A DNA stretch of 64,000 nucleotides from Haliotis asinina (taxonomy: Eukaryota; Mollusca; Gastropoda; Lepetellida; Haliotidae): assembly GCF_037392515.1 (NCBI RefSeq), contig NW_027133892.1:62001-126000 (forward strand). The letters are read 5' to 3'. The notes below the pieces were generated by a model. It worked only from the letters and a program-made list of their open reading frames with translations. It had not been told where the DNA came from and did no database searches. Both the position numbers and the translations under genes were made by a program. The stretch's first letter is position 1, and the number at the start of each line of letters is the position of its first letter. This document shows, piece by piece, positions 36,259-46,060 of this stretch.

Positions 36259-37944
36259 CGTTTTGGGATCTTAATCATGCATAGAGTTGTGTAGTAGCAA
36301 CTTGTGGAATGCCACTCAAAGAAATCACTGGCTTAACTTCATCGGTGTTTTATGACTTCTCACTGAAGATGGGTATTCTTATGCTCATGAATAATATCAA
36401 ATGAACCATTTCATATTTGACGTCTATGCAGACCATTTGCTTTGAGTGGCAAGCTAAATCATTATCGGTATTTTACTTTGTTAAGCTGTCAATCACACTA
36501 AGTATAGCTACATGTGTATCTCATATAATCAATGTGTGAACGTGGTTTCACTTGATTTTAAATTTTGTTACAGGCAATGTCTTCAGAAAATACACAGCTG
36601 AAAAAGGATCAAACAGAAATAAAATCCTATTCTCAGACCCACTCACATTGTCCCCCTAAAAAGTCATTCATGGGTACTAACTGACTGAATTTGATTTTTC
36701 AGCAAAATATCTTTCAGTTTTGAAAAGTATGTTTTGTTAGCGTTGTTTTTCTTTACTTTACATGTGGAGTTGTAAAGCTTATCCAATATAAGAATCTTAC
36801 CCAAAAATGTTCACATCTGTCGCTTAAATGTTTCTTGATCATGAATTTTGTGACGATATTTTTGTTATTCCATAAACATTTGCGAATTTTATCCTGCAAT
36901 TAAATGTCAAATACCGGTGACTTCTCCACTGTTGACTAATGCGGCTGTACAAACATATGGAGGTAAATATCATGAACATCCTCCTATTAATCAGGATGAC
37001 AACTGTATGCAGTGTGTGAAATGAAGCAGAACTGGGATTCTGTTTTGTCAAACCAATTGATTTGTTAAGGTTATACACTACTATCCAATATAGCAAACGT
37101 AAGGGAAAACTCCCTATGATTACTTGGATTCGTTTGAAGAAAAAAATCAGTTACCCTCCCTGAGGTCATACTAAAATTCATGACTGAAGAGGGAATTCCA
37201 AATTCAGACACTGTATCGCTGTTCAATTCACGGTTAAAATCCAGGGACGAATTTATGACTTTAACTGACAGTAGACGTTATTTTGCTGAAAGATATTTTA
37301 AGACATTAAGGATGACATTTTTGATATGATTGAGCACGACAATATGTTGTTTTGATGACGTATTGAAACTAACCAACTCTGAGCTTGGTTGTTTTGTTAA
37401 AGTGAGAAAATCAGATTCGAGGAAGTGGATCAAACAGTGTCAAAAGATAAGAAGCACCCCATACACTATAGATTATCTCCCTTAGATTGATGTAAGAAAT
37501 TGTGTATGCAATTGGCATGGTAGACATTCTACCTATCGTTGATTATTAATTTGTAGGATCAGATTATTAAGATGACTGGTCCAGAGTTGACAGTACCACA
37601 GGAAGGAGATCTGTCAAATCCATGCATGAATACCAGACAAATTTTCCCTGTACCACAGAATACTGCAAATTTGCAACAGTAGTTCTTCCTATGACTAAGG
37701 CATAAACATGTTACATTTGAAACATAGGTTGAAACCACAACTACCCACGGGTCCTTGCAGGAAGGATAGCTACAGATTTAGGTCAAATTGTTTTGTGTTT
37801 TTTTTGTCAGTTCTCCATGACATATGTGACCAAAACCAATTTCGAAAATGTGAAATATTTAACGTCCCTACCATGTACAGATCACGTTTGTTTCACAATA
37901 CCTGAGCGTGCCAAGCGCCACATACATTTTCTAAAATCAGTCCG
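36259..37944. other. Intergenic, with one weak exon candidate
   Basis: After the acceptor-like TTTTGTTACAG at about 36572, a short plus-strand frame (AMSSENTQLKKDQTEIKS ... GTN, stop at about 36681) could be a terminal exon, but nothing confirms it. The remainder is AT-rich and non-coding. Confidence 0.35.
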
Positions 37945-38303
37945 TCCTTTAATAGTGATTCATGAACACTGCTCTGCCATCGTATGGAATGGTTACAATC
38001 ACTGGATTGTCTGATCGGTACTTGATTCTTCACAAACCACATCGTACAGCTGTAATACTGCTGGAAAATTCTTACAACACAATCAGAACTGAACAATTGA
38101 CCCTGCATTTAACAGAGAATGCTGATGACTATGGAAAGGGGTTGACGCTTCTATTATGATGTCATGCAAGGGCAAGGATGAAGGATGTTGATGAAGAACA
38201 TGGACAGTGTATCAAACATGTGAAAATGCATGAAGCAGAATCTGCCTGTTTGATACGAAAGCCTAAAAGGGCCATTTTCATAGATAACACTTCTTTATTT
38301 GAA

Positions 38304-38455
38304 AGTTGTAATTACAAGTTTTAAAGGTGTAAATGCAAGTTTAAAAGTTGTAATTACAAGTTTTAAAGGTGTAATATCACATGTTTTAAGGGTGTTATTG
38401 CAAGTCATAACGTTGCACATATGAGTTTTATAGGTGTAGCTACATGTTTTAAATG
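38304..38455. repeat. Imperfect AT-rich tandem repeat, about 42 bp
   Basis: AGTTGTAATTACAAGTTTTA begins at 38304 and again at 38346. Further degenerate units with the GTTTTAAAGGTGT-like block follow to about 38455. Confidence 0.7.
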
Positions 38456-38490
38456 ATAGAATTACATGCACTGTTATGAGTTTCAAACAG

Positions 38491-39636
38491 TAGACACGTC
38501 ATTTGATGGTGTAGACGACAACAACCATCCATTTTGGTCATACTTGGATGAATTGGGCATACAACGCTCCATGATTGAGAAAATGAAAGATGAGAAGGTA
38601 AATATTTGGTTTAAAAATCGACGATGTTTTTGCACCAAAATGATAGTTTCTTAATAAGGTATGTTATCCTGTTCTCAAGTCTACAGAGAAAACACATGTA
38701 TGACAATAAAGCAGTGTTTGTAAAATTTCTGTCTATACACAAACTTTAATGTATTGTACTATTACAATTATAACTAAAACTTAATTATGGTATGTTATCA
38801 TTAGTGTTCCATTTCCATGTTTACATTTAGTGCTTACTCCACTATTACACTAGTGCCACATACTGCATAATGTGGAAATTCATTTGTTTTATGTCTCCAA
38901 GTTTACTATTCATGATGTCCATCATTTATGTCATTCGACGTCTGTCAAAAATAGTCTGGTTATATTAAGAGTTCAAGTAACATGTCAATAACTCGAATTA
39001 TCCATTGACTTTGTATGCATGTATACAGCAAATACACCAGATACAGTAAGTTTTAAGTTTTCACTATTGTAGCATATCAAATGTCGGAATGAGAACCTTT
39101 GACACGAAGGCTCATCCAGGAATGTCGCAGAATTGTAAACTTCTTAAGGAATTGGTACTGTGACAGGTTGCACGTGCCGGTTTAAGGAAATATAACAAAT
39201 AAGAAATGCTCTGTTCTTCTGTAGGTTGGACCTGATGTTGCTGATCTCTTAAGTGATGAAGACCTAAAGACACAATCTACTGAAACCACAGCAGAAAACA
39301 AGAGTAAGCTGATTGCAATTTTGAAAGGCAAGATTGAAAATCACAAGAAAGGGAGGTCTAAAAGACTCTCAGGTCATAAATTCACTGCAACTGCCACTGA
39401 AGAGGGAGCTTCATCAGAAGAGGAAATGCGGAATCCCAAAAAGCACTTTGGCAACAGGTATGCAGAAAAAACTACAATTAAGATCAAACTGAGGTGGATT
39501 CACAGATCCGATCAAAAGAACACACAAATCAGGGAGAAAAGATGAGGAGGAACCCGTGAAACAGCCATAAATAAAGATGCAACCCGCTCAGATATCATTG
39601 AGGTGGCGAACAGATACTTGCGGAACTGAGAATCAA
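38491..39636 (+). pseudogene. SAM-domain protein pseudogene, two exons
   Basis: Exon 1 (38491-38597; acceptor TTTCAAACAG, donor GTAAAT) reads HPFWSYLDELGIQRSMIEKM then KDEK. Exon 2 (from 39225; acceptor TTCTTCTGTAG) continues in phase 0 with VGPDVADLLSDEDLKTQ and NKSKLIAILKGK. Joined, these make a sterile-alpha-motif-like helical bundle (the L-G-I, L-L-x-x-E-D-L and K-x-x-I-L positions are all present). Next come HFGNRYAEKTTIKIKLRWIH and a QIREKR-stop-GGTRETAI stretch, like a conserved GN+NAEK ... W-x-H ... VR-x-x-GGGTR region I recall from many uncharacterised invertebrate proteins. Two TGA codons (39542-39544, and after NRYLRN at about 39627) sit where Gly is expected, consistent with GGA-to-TGA changes. 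It lies inside repeat copy C. SAM modules mediate protein-protein interaction; this copy cannot be functional as read. Confidence 0.6.
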
Positions 39637-40259
39637 TTTTTGACTGAAACTTGAAGCAACGAGTAAATACTCGAAATTTCAAGTTTTTGAAAGAAAAGAG
39701 ATATTTCCCCATTTTCTGAATGCTACTACAAAGATTTAACAAAGATGTATCAAAGATATAGCAAAGATAGTAAAGTGGTGAATGTTACATATAATGTGTT
39801 TGATTAAAGATCGTCTTTTGTTATTAAAAGGTACCTCAAGACATACATTTGATGTAAACAGGTTTCTTTTTTATGTTGATTAGATCATGAAACAATAAAT
39901 AATGAAAATGTTTATTGCTTTTTTCTTTTAAGTGCTGCGTCGTTCTTGCAATTAAACTGCAACTAAACCTGTTCTTTTGCAGTTTGTATAGAACTACTAG
40001 TAGTATCGCGCTTTTTAGCACATTCTGTTTTCAGACAAATGTCGAACGGAACACTCCAGTGGGTTTTCAACATCCGATGACCTGGAAGAGTGAAGACTGT
40101 TTCAATTTCTGGTCGAGTGCTCGGTATTTTTCGCTTCACAGGCTTCTTATGCAGTGGGATCCTACTTTGCAATGTTTCACAAAGATGAAGTGAGGTAGTT
40201 ATGGCGTTCCTCAATTTCTCATTTGTAAGTGCCAGTTTAGGACAGGAGGAAATCCTATG

Positions 40260-40722
40260 TATACTACTCAAAAGAAGTTAGGGAACATTGATGAATTTTT
40301 TAATGAAAACTGACAGGAACAAAATACAAAGACAGAAGTGGTAAATTCATAATTTTGTGAGTGTAATGAAATCAAAATTCATCATCAGCTCTCGATATTT
40401 GATAACATGATCATGTGGTGATGTCATGAAAGTCACTGGGGTCAAAATTGAAAATCAACGCTCAGATGCAACAGTCAGTAATGCCCTTAAAGCCCTTAAA
40501 GCCCTTAAAGTACGTGCATTCGGTGGACAAGTGAGAAAGTGCACGTTTTCAATCTTTCTGGCGGCTATGTTGGGTTTGGTCATAATGTGCTTCCAGTAAC
40601 TGTAGACTCACAATTTCAAAAGTTAGTCTACGTCCAAAAATGATCATTTTCCAAATATTGAATGTATTCAAAGAAAAGTATTCCAAAATATCAGTGTTCC
40701 CTAAATTGTCTTGACGAGTTTA
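40260..40722. mobile_element. MITE with mariner-like terminal inverted repeats
   Basis: The left end TATACTACTCAAAAGAAG followed by TTAGGGAACATTGAT pairs with the right end ATCAGTGTTCCCTAA followed by TTGTCTTGACGAGTTTA: about 32 bases with several mismatches and one gap. The element is about 463 bp with no coding capacity. The TIR start and TA-rich edges suggest a Tc1/mariner-type non-autonomous element; the TA target duplication cannot be confirmed because the right edge has decayed. A 10-bp unit (GCCCTTAAAG) is repeated three times at 40483-40512. Confidence 0.6.
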
Positions 40723-43357
40723 CTAATGTGGTTTGCGATGCAGTAAAACTGTACTGGCGGACCAAGGATGATACAACACTGAAAGGAAGCAATGCATCCT
40801 CCCTTTAATGGAAAACTGCATGGAACAGTCCAAAGAAGTTTTGTTTTTATTACTATGCTCCTCTCTAGTATGAAGATGGCAATCCGCCACCGATAAAAAA
40901 ACAGAACATGGCATTTTCACGCAACACAGTAGAGTCATGTCTTGAATTTTACAAGTCCACATTTTACTTTCAAATATGTATTGTATGTATCAAAAGAATT
41001 CTGTAACAAGTCCTATGAAAGTAAAGTTTAATTTCCCGTCTTAATATCTTGTACAGTTCTAAACCCTCAGATGCTTCGGTTGGCATTTCAAGTTAACAGT
41101 CTTCCGTTATTACAAAGCAGAGTTCTCTCACGGTGTCGTCGAAGGGGATCTCTTGTTTGGGGACTGTTTCTTCCTCGCAGAATGACACTTCTTCTGGGTC
41201 AACGGCACAAAAACGATTTTCCATGATAAACAAGCAAGCAATATGTAGTGTATCAGATAACAATACTCTATCGTTGGCGGTACTGAAAAAATCCAATAAA
41301 GGTACAGAATGGGATTTAACCCATTCAGGCCCGGACCTAACGTATGATTCCTTTATTAAACCTTCAGAATGTCTAAATACACTTATTCCATTTCAAACGA
41401 CCATATACTATCGACAGAATTAGAAATATGTATTCGTATTATTATTGAAAACAATCATTTCTTGGACATATGCTTCGGCAAAGTTGTCAAACGTAGGCCA
41501 ATTCTACCCCCAGATGCTCTTGGGTCACTCAGGTCTCATGAAACACAAGGCAGATGGGAACAATATTCGTTATCAACTGTCTTTGTAACCCTTGTACCAA
41601 TACAACAAGCTGCATTAAAGGGTAATACTGGTATTTTGGAAAATGTAAACATAACATTTCCTCCAATACACAATCCGCCCATTGAAACAGGGGAAACAAA
41701 TACCTGTAACTGAAAGAAGCTGGTCAGTTGATGTAAGGGATAAGTTTTATCATTTGTTTGATTTTCCAATTTTGGAAAGGAAAAAACCCCAGCAAATTGA
41801 CATATTTCCTTTACAATCGACTGAATGTCTTTGGAATGGAATTACTTTTAAGCAGTCAAAAGCTAGGAAGACTCAGAAAACTATCCAATATGTGAGGAAC
41901 AGTTATGTTACTATTTAACACTGTACAAAGTCAAAAGCTAAAAATATACATTGATACTATTAACTGTTATCTCATGCAAGATGGAATTCAAAGTGATCCA
42001 TGATTAAATCGAAAATTTCGCATGAAATGACAGCAGTGCGGCAAGATACATATCTTTTTCTTCCTGCACACTCTCGTGTATATTGCGTAAGCACCATCAC
42101 TTCAACATATTTTATCGACTAGTATGAAAGTGTGCGGGGTAGCAATCATCACAAGGTCCATTTCTATGTTAAACACCCAAGTGCGAGTCAACTTTTGAAC
42201 CAATCGATAAACCTTTGATATTTTTGTTTACATTGCAAGCAGGGTGGTCAAAACACTGCCAAGTTACTCACAGACTGGCGGAAACAAGAAGACGGAAATA
42301 CAGAAACACCAGACTACATCAGCTTAGCTTTCAATAATTGTCCAGTCTGACAGAACTGTTATGGATGCTCTTTTGACCAGCTACAGCACGACTGTACATA
42401 TATAAAATATATTCTGTTGCTGAACAAAGAAATCTATATTGATGGTAGAAATGCCATTTGGACATGTGAAGAATATCTGCCGGATCAATCCATATGTAAG
42501 GGTACAATCAACATAATTTGCAATCACACAAGCAAATGTGCAATATAACCGTGATTTGTTTAGCCAGGATTTCAACTGAATTTACATGGAGTCGATTTAG
42601 ATCAGAGACTTGGCAGTATATAATTGTAGACGCATTTACTTGCTTACATGCCTGTGAACTTCCGTGATAGATAGTCTTTTGAAACCAGTAAAAGTAAGAT
42701 TTAGGCGCGCCAATTTGGTTGACACGTCCTAATGAATCCCAATAGTGTAGAATGTGCTGGTGATCACCCTATTGTCTGGTGCACTGCCCAGTATGCACAG
42801 ACGCTGCCATATAGCTGGAATATTGGTAATGGCGGTGTTCATCAACAAAGAAATAAACAAACGTTCTTGTATGCAATGTAATATCAAGTTTTAACATCCG
42901 AAAACACACGCGCATGACTTTTTCAGAGTAGGCCCGGTTTTTTTCAACCTTTTCCGATTGAGCTGGAATGACAGGTTTGCCTTATTTCCTGTGCCGGTTT
43001 GTCCAGGTGCCGGTTTGTTCAGGTTTAATAAAGTTAAGAAAACATACTGTCCATGTAAGTTCTACAAACTGTTGACATCCTATAACTTGTTGATGTGAAA
43101 CATTCGATTGTCAAACAGTAGAGTAAATAAACTTCACAATATTTCATCCTTTCTCTCTGTGATCCGATATGTATGATAGATTGTGCTCTATCAGTCTTAT
43201 ATATATATTCATTTTCATGTAGTGCTGTAGTGTATATTGTGCTTTCCTAACATCTAACATGTCATTTACCAAATGTGAATAAATTTCGCAATAAAACTGT
43301 GGTGTTTCAAACCTTGACATATTGAAAAAATTTCATAATGGGAATTTGTGTAGTATT

Positions 43358-43417
43358 CTTTTGTTTTGTTTTTGTTTTTTTGTTGGTTTTTTTTGTTTGT
43401 TTGTTTTGGTTTTTTTT
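43358..43417. repeat. T-rich low-complexity tract
   Basis: Runs of T broken by single G residues; absent from the equivalent position of copy A, so it is a local expansion within copy C. Confidence 0.85.
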
Positions 43418-43725
43418 AAAGAAATGAAGCAAATTCACTCTCAGTGTGAATGTTGACAGATGCTGATTTTAGTTGAGAGGAGTATGAAGATGTCCACGTG
43501 GGGTGGAACTATGAAAGTTGACTTTTTCAATAGCTTGTCACGTGCTAGTTCCACACTGTCAGTATCCTCTGCTTGCTATCTGCTAAGTCGATAAAACGGT
43601 GGAGGAAATTTAGATCAATATGATGGGTATGTTTAAGGCAAATATACATCTGCACTTTTTATGGACTGAACTGTAATGTCATAGATCCAAAACATAGCCA
43701 GGAATATTTTCATTCAATTCTCATC

Positions 43726-44112
43726 ACTTATGTGTACACACTATTGATCCAAGTCCGAGCTCTGTGTATGCATATTAAATGATAGCTTGAAATATAACAA
43801 ACCAGTTTTATATTTGGAGGACAGGTAAGAATGGTAAAAAGCTGACCAGCCAGTCCTGTAGACAGGTTAGATTTTCTACATCTTTCCTACACTGCCTTGT
43901 CCCATTTTCGGGAGATTAGTCTTATTTGTCAAGAGGTGTACACCTGCCATAGGGGCAACTTACTAACTGGGGGAAAAGTCTCCGATAAAAAGTGTTTGGT
44001 GTTACCATAACTTACTTATTTATTTATGTATATATTTATTCTGAAATGCTTTAATGTAAGATCAGAATCTACATTAAGTACACACTGAGAATTTATGCAG
44101 TTAATAGAATTA
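43726..44112. other. Intergenic, no feature recognised
   Basis: AT-rich spacer between repeat copy C and the second hAT element. Nothing coding. Confidence 0.5.
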
Positions 44113-44117
44113 CCAAA

Positions 44118-45326
44118 CAGGGGTGTGGAAATACTGTGCCGACTTGCCCGACCTGCGTTTGGAATTCGCCTGGCAAGTCAAAGATTGCTTGTCCGTGGGC
44201 AAGTTGGGAAAATTCTGTCATATTAAATCAATATATGCCATATCATAAAGACATCTCGTAGGATTCTGATTCAAATCACAATACTTATCTTTCAAATGAG
44301 CATGTGATTGCCAGCAATGTTGTTTACCTGTCCCCCAACCCAGACATTGTGACAGTATCTGTTATGCACACTGCCATTGGTTGAGACGTGTGAGGCTCAG
44401 CCAATCACGTTACATGTAATATAGGATGCTAGGCTTTCTCCTTTGCATGTTTTGTGGGTATCGTTACAAGACGATCAGAAATCAATAAAAATGGAGAAAT
44501 TCATCACTGTAACTAAACGTTCTGATAAAGTGAAATGCAACAAACACAAACTGAAAAGGATAAGGGTTATAAAAAGAAAGGAAAGCGAACATTCCAAGAT
44601 GGTTGGAAAGTTGATTTTCCGTGGTTAGCAGCAGAGGACAATGACACATGTTACTGCAAGACGTGTCGGCTCTACCCACAGTTATCTGATAAAACATCGT
44701 GTTGTTTCTTGGAAAAGTTGATGATCGCTGGCAAACCTTTACTTCGCATGAAACATCAGCAAAACATACGGCGTGCTATATGAAGTTTACGCAAAAGAAG
44801 TAGTTGAGGACTTAGTTAAAGCGTTCGCTACAGTTGATTCCTGTGAGGTGGAACGTTATAAAAACTTTTCTAATACAGCGTTTGCAGTTGCCATACACAG
44901 CAGACCATTTACTGATTACCCCTTTCTTTGTCGGGTTCAGAAAAAAATGGTGTTGATCTTGGTAATGACTACCAAGGCAGTGATGCTTGTGTTGATGTCA
45001 TAAAGACAATTTCTGACATCAATGGATGTCCGACCTGCAGTGATTAAATACATTCTTTCAGAATACTTTGTAATTTGTGGTGATTAATATTACTGTGGAA
45101 TTCAGCAAGCTATTTTCAGTAACACATATCATACACTTCTCATTTTAAATTCTGAAATAATCAGTACAAAAGACAACATTACACAATGAAATTATAATCA
45201 TTTTTTATTCAGTACACAATATTAATCAAACAATAATTTTAAAATTCTTGGCATGTAGGCTCTCCTGTTGGGCAAGTCAGTTTTTCCAGTTTACTTGCCC
45301 AGGGGCAAATTGTTTCCACACCCCTC
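44118..45326 (+). mobile_element. hAT-type DNA transposon, internally deleted, 1,209 bp, 5-bp TSD CCAAA
   Basis: The left end CAGGGGTGTGGAAA matches the inverted right end (TTTCCACACCCCTC) except for the outermost base. CCAAA flanks both sides (44113-44117 and 45327-45331), a perfect 5-bp duplication. Subterminal ACTTGCCC motifs occur at 44142-44149, 44172-44178 (inverse), 44197-44205 (inverse), 45270-45277 (inverse) and 45293-45300. The interior keeps only the N-terminal part of a transposase related to the one at 1414-3658. The end sequence differs from the first element beyond CAGGGG, so they are related subfamilies. Confidence 0.85.
44491..45046 (+). pseudogene. hAT transposase N-terminal fragment, frameshifted
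   Basis: It starts MEKFITVTKRSDK after an A-rich context. A frameshift is needed to reach FQDGWKVDFPWLAAEDND and CYCKTCRLYP, the FPWL and CxxC zinc-binding segment typical of KIAA1586/ZNF862-type hAT proteins. Another frame gives FSNTAFAVAIHSRPFTDYPF and, after one more shift, GNDYQGSDACVDVIKTIS. The last two blocks align with the first element's FLIASKGKPLSDFA and GHNYRNIDGASKFIQAI. Coding similarity ends at about residue 200; the catalytic core and dimerisation regions are deleted. The element can only be moved by a transposase supplied from elsewhere. Confidence 0.75.
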
Positions 45327-45331
45327 CCAAA

Positions 45332-45889
45332 GAATATTTCAGTTAGGGCCGGCAAAGTAATTTTGCCAAGAAGGTTAACTTAACTCTCTGTTACATCATT
45401 GATTTAAAATGGTTTAATAACCATCATCTAGCCATTTCCCTTCCCCCGACTTAACACTCTGAACTTGTAATGAAGGAAACAAATGAGCCCACTCTAAACG
45501 GTTTCATGTGTAGAATTATAGAGAGTGACAAAACAACAATGCCCATGACTGTATGAGAAAGTGGGAGATTGCAACTTCCCCTTCATGTCGAGCAATATAC
45601 CAGCAGCTCCAGCCGTTGGTGTTTACTTTTCACAACTTTTGACTTACAATCGAGCATGCTCTTCTCACCATGATTTCAAACAGCGTCCTTCCTCTTTTGT
45701 TCGGTAGCTTTTCGATTCCAGGCCCCGATACAGCTTTCCTAAAGGGTTATAGCAGACATGTGGAGCAAATGTTTAAACTTGTTGCACAAATTAAAAAGGT
45801 GTGTCCGCTGCTATTCCCCATTTTCCCTGTACAATGTCACGTTTCTTGTCTTATTTCTTTTGTCATATGTACATGTGCTCTGTCTCAAA
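45332..45889. other. Intergenic, no supported gene
   Basis: A 94-codon plus-strand frame starts at 45670 and runs into the dispersed repeat at 45890. It has no recognisable domain and I do not call it. Confidence 0.4.
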
Positions 45890-46060
45890 GCATTCATTCA
45901 CCTGATGAAGGAGGAGGCCCACTTTACATAAAGGTGCATTCCGATGTGTGTTGACATACATAACACTCTCTGCTTATCTGACTAGCCTTTGTATATTTTA
46001 ATGATGGTTGTCACTGGAGGTGAAGGATACGCTCACCTTTCCATGATCATGTGACATCAT
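45890..46060 (+). repeat. Dispersed repeat, inverted counterpart of 1-170
   Basis: See 1-170. The CACCTGATGAAGGAGG block is at about 45899-45914 and GATACGCTCACCTTT at about 46027-46041. The two copies lie about 46 kb apart in opposite orientation. Confidence 0.5.

Larger units (their letters stand above)
37945..43725. repeat. Unclassified dispersed repeat, copy C, inverted relative to A and B
   Basis: Its left part (37945-38260: ATTCATGAACACTG, AATCACTGGATTGTC, AAGGATGTTGATGAAGAACA) matches the reverse complement of 9880-10105. Its right part (41535-43725) matches the reverse complement of 4230-7330 through the blocks CATGAAACACAAGGCAG, AACATTTCCTCC, GTGTGCGGGGTAGC and CTTCACAATATTTC. Between 38260 and 41530 it carries about 3.3 kb not shared with B, including a SAM-domain pseudogene and a MITE. 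An 84-base-plus stretch of plus-strand frames (41369-41918) encodes SHETQGRWEQY and NITFPPIHNPPIETG, which recur in copies A and B, but I do not recognise the protein. Confidence 0.6.
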
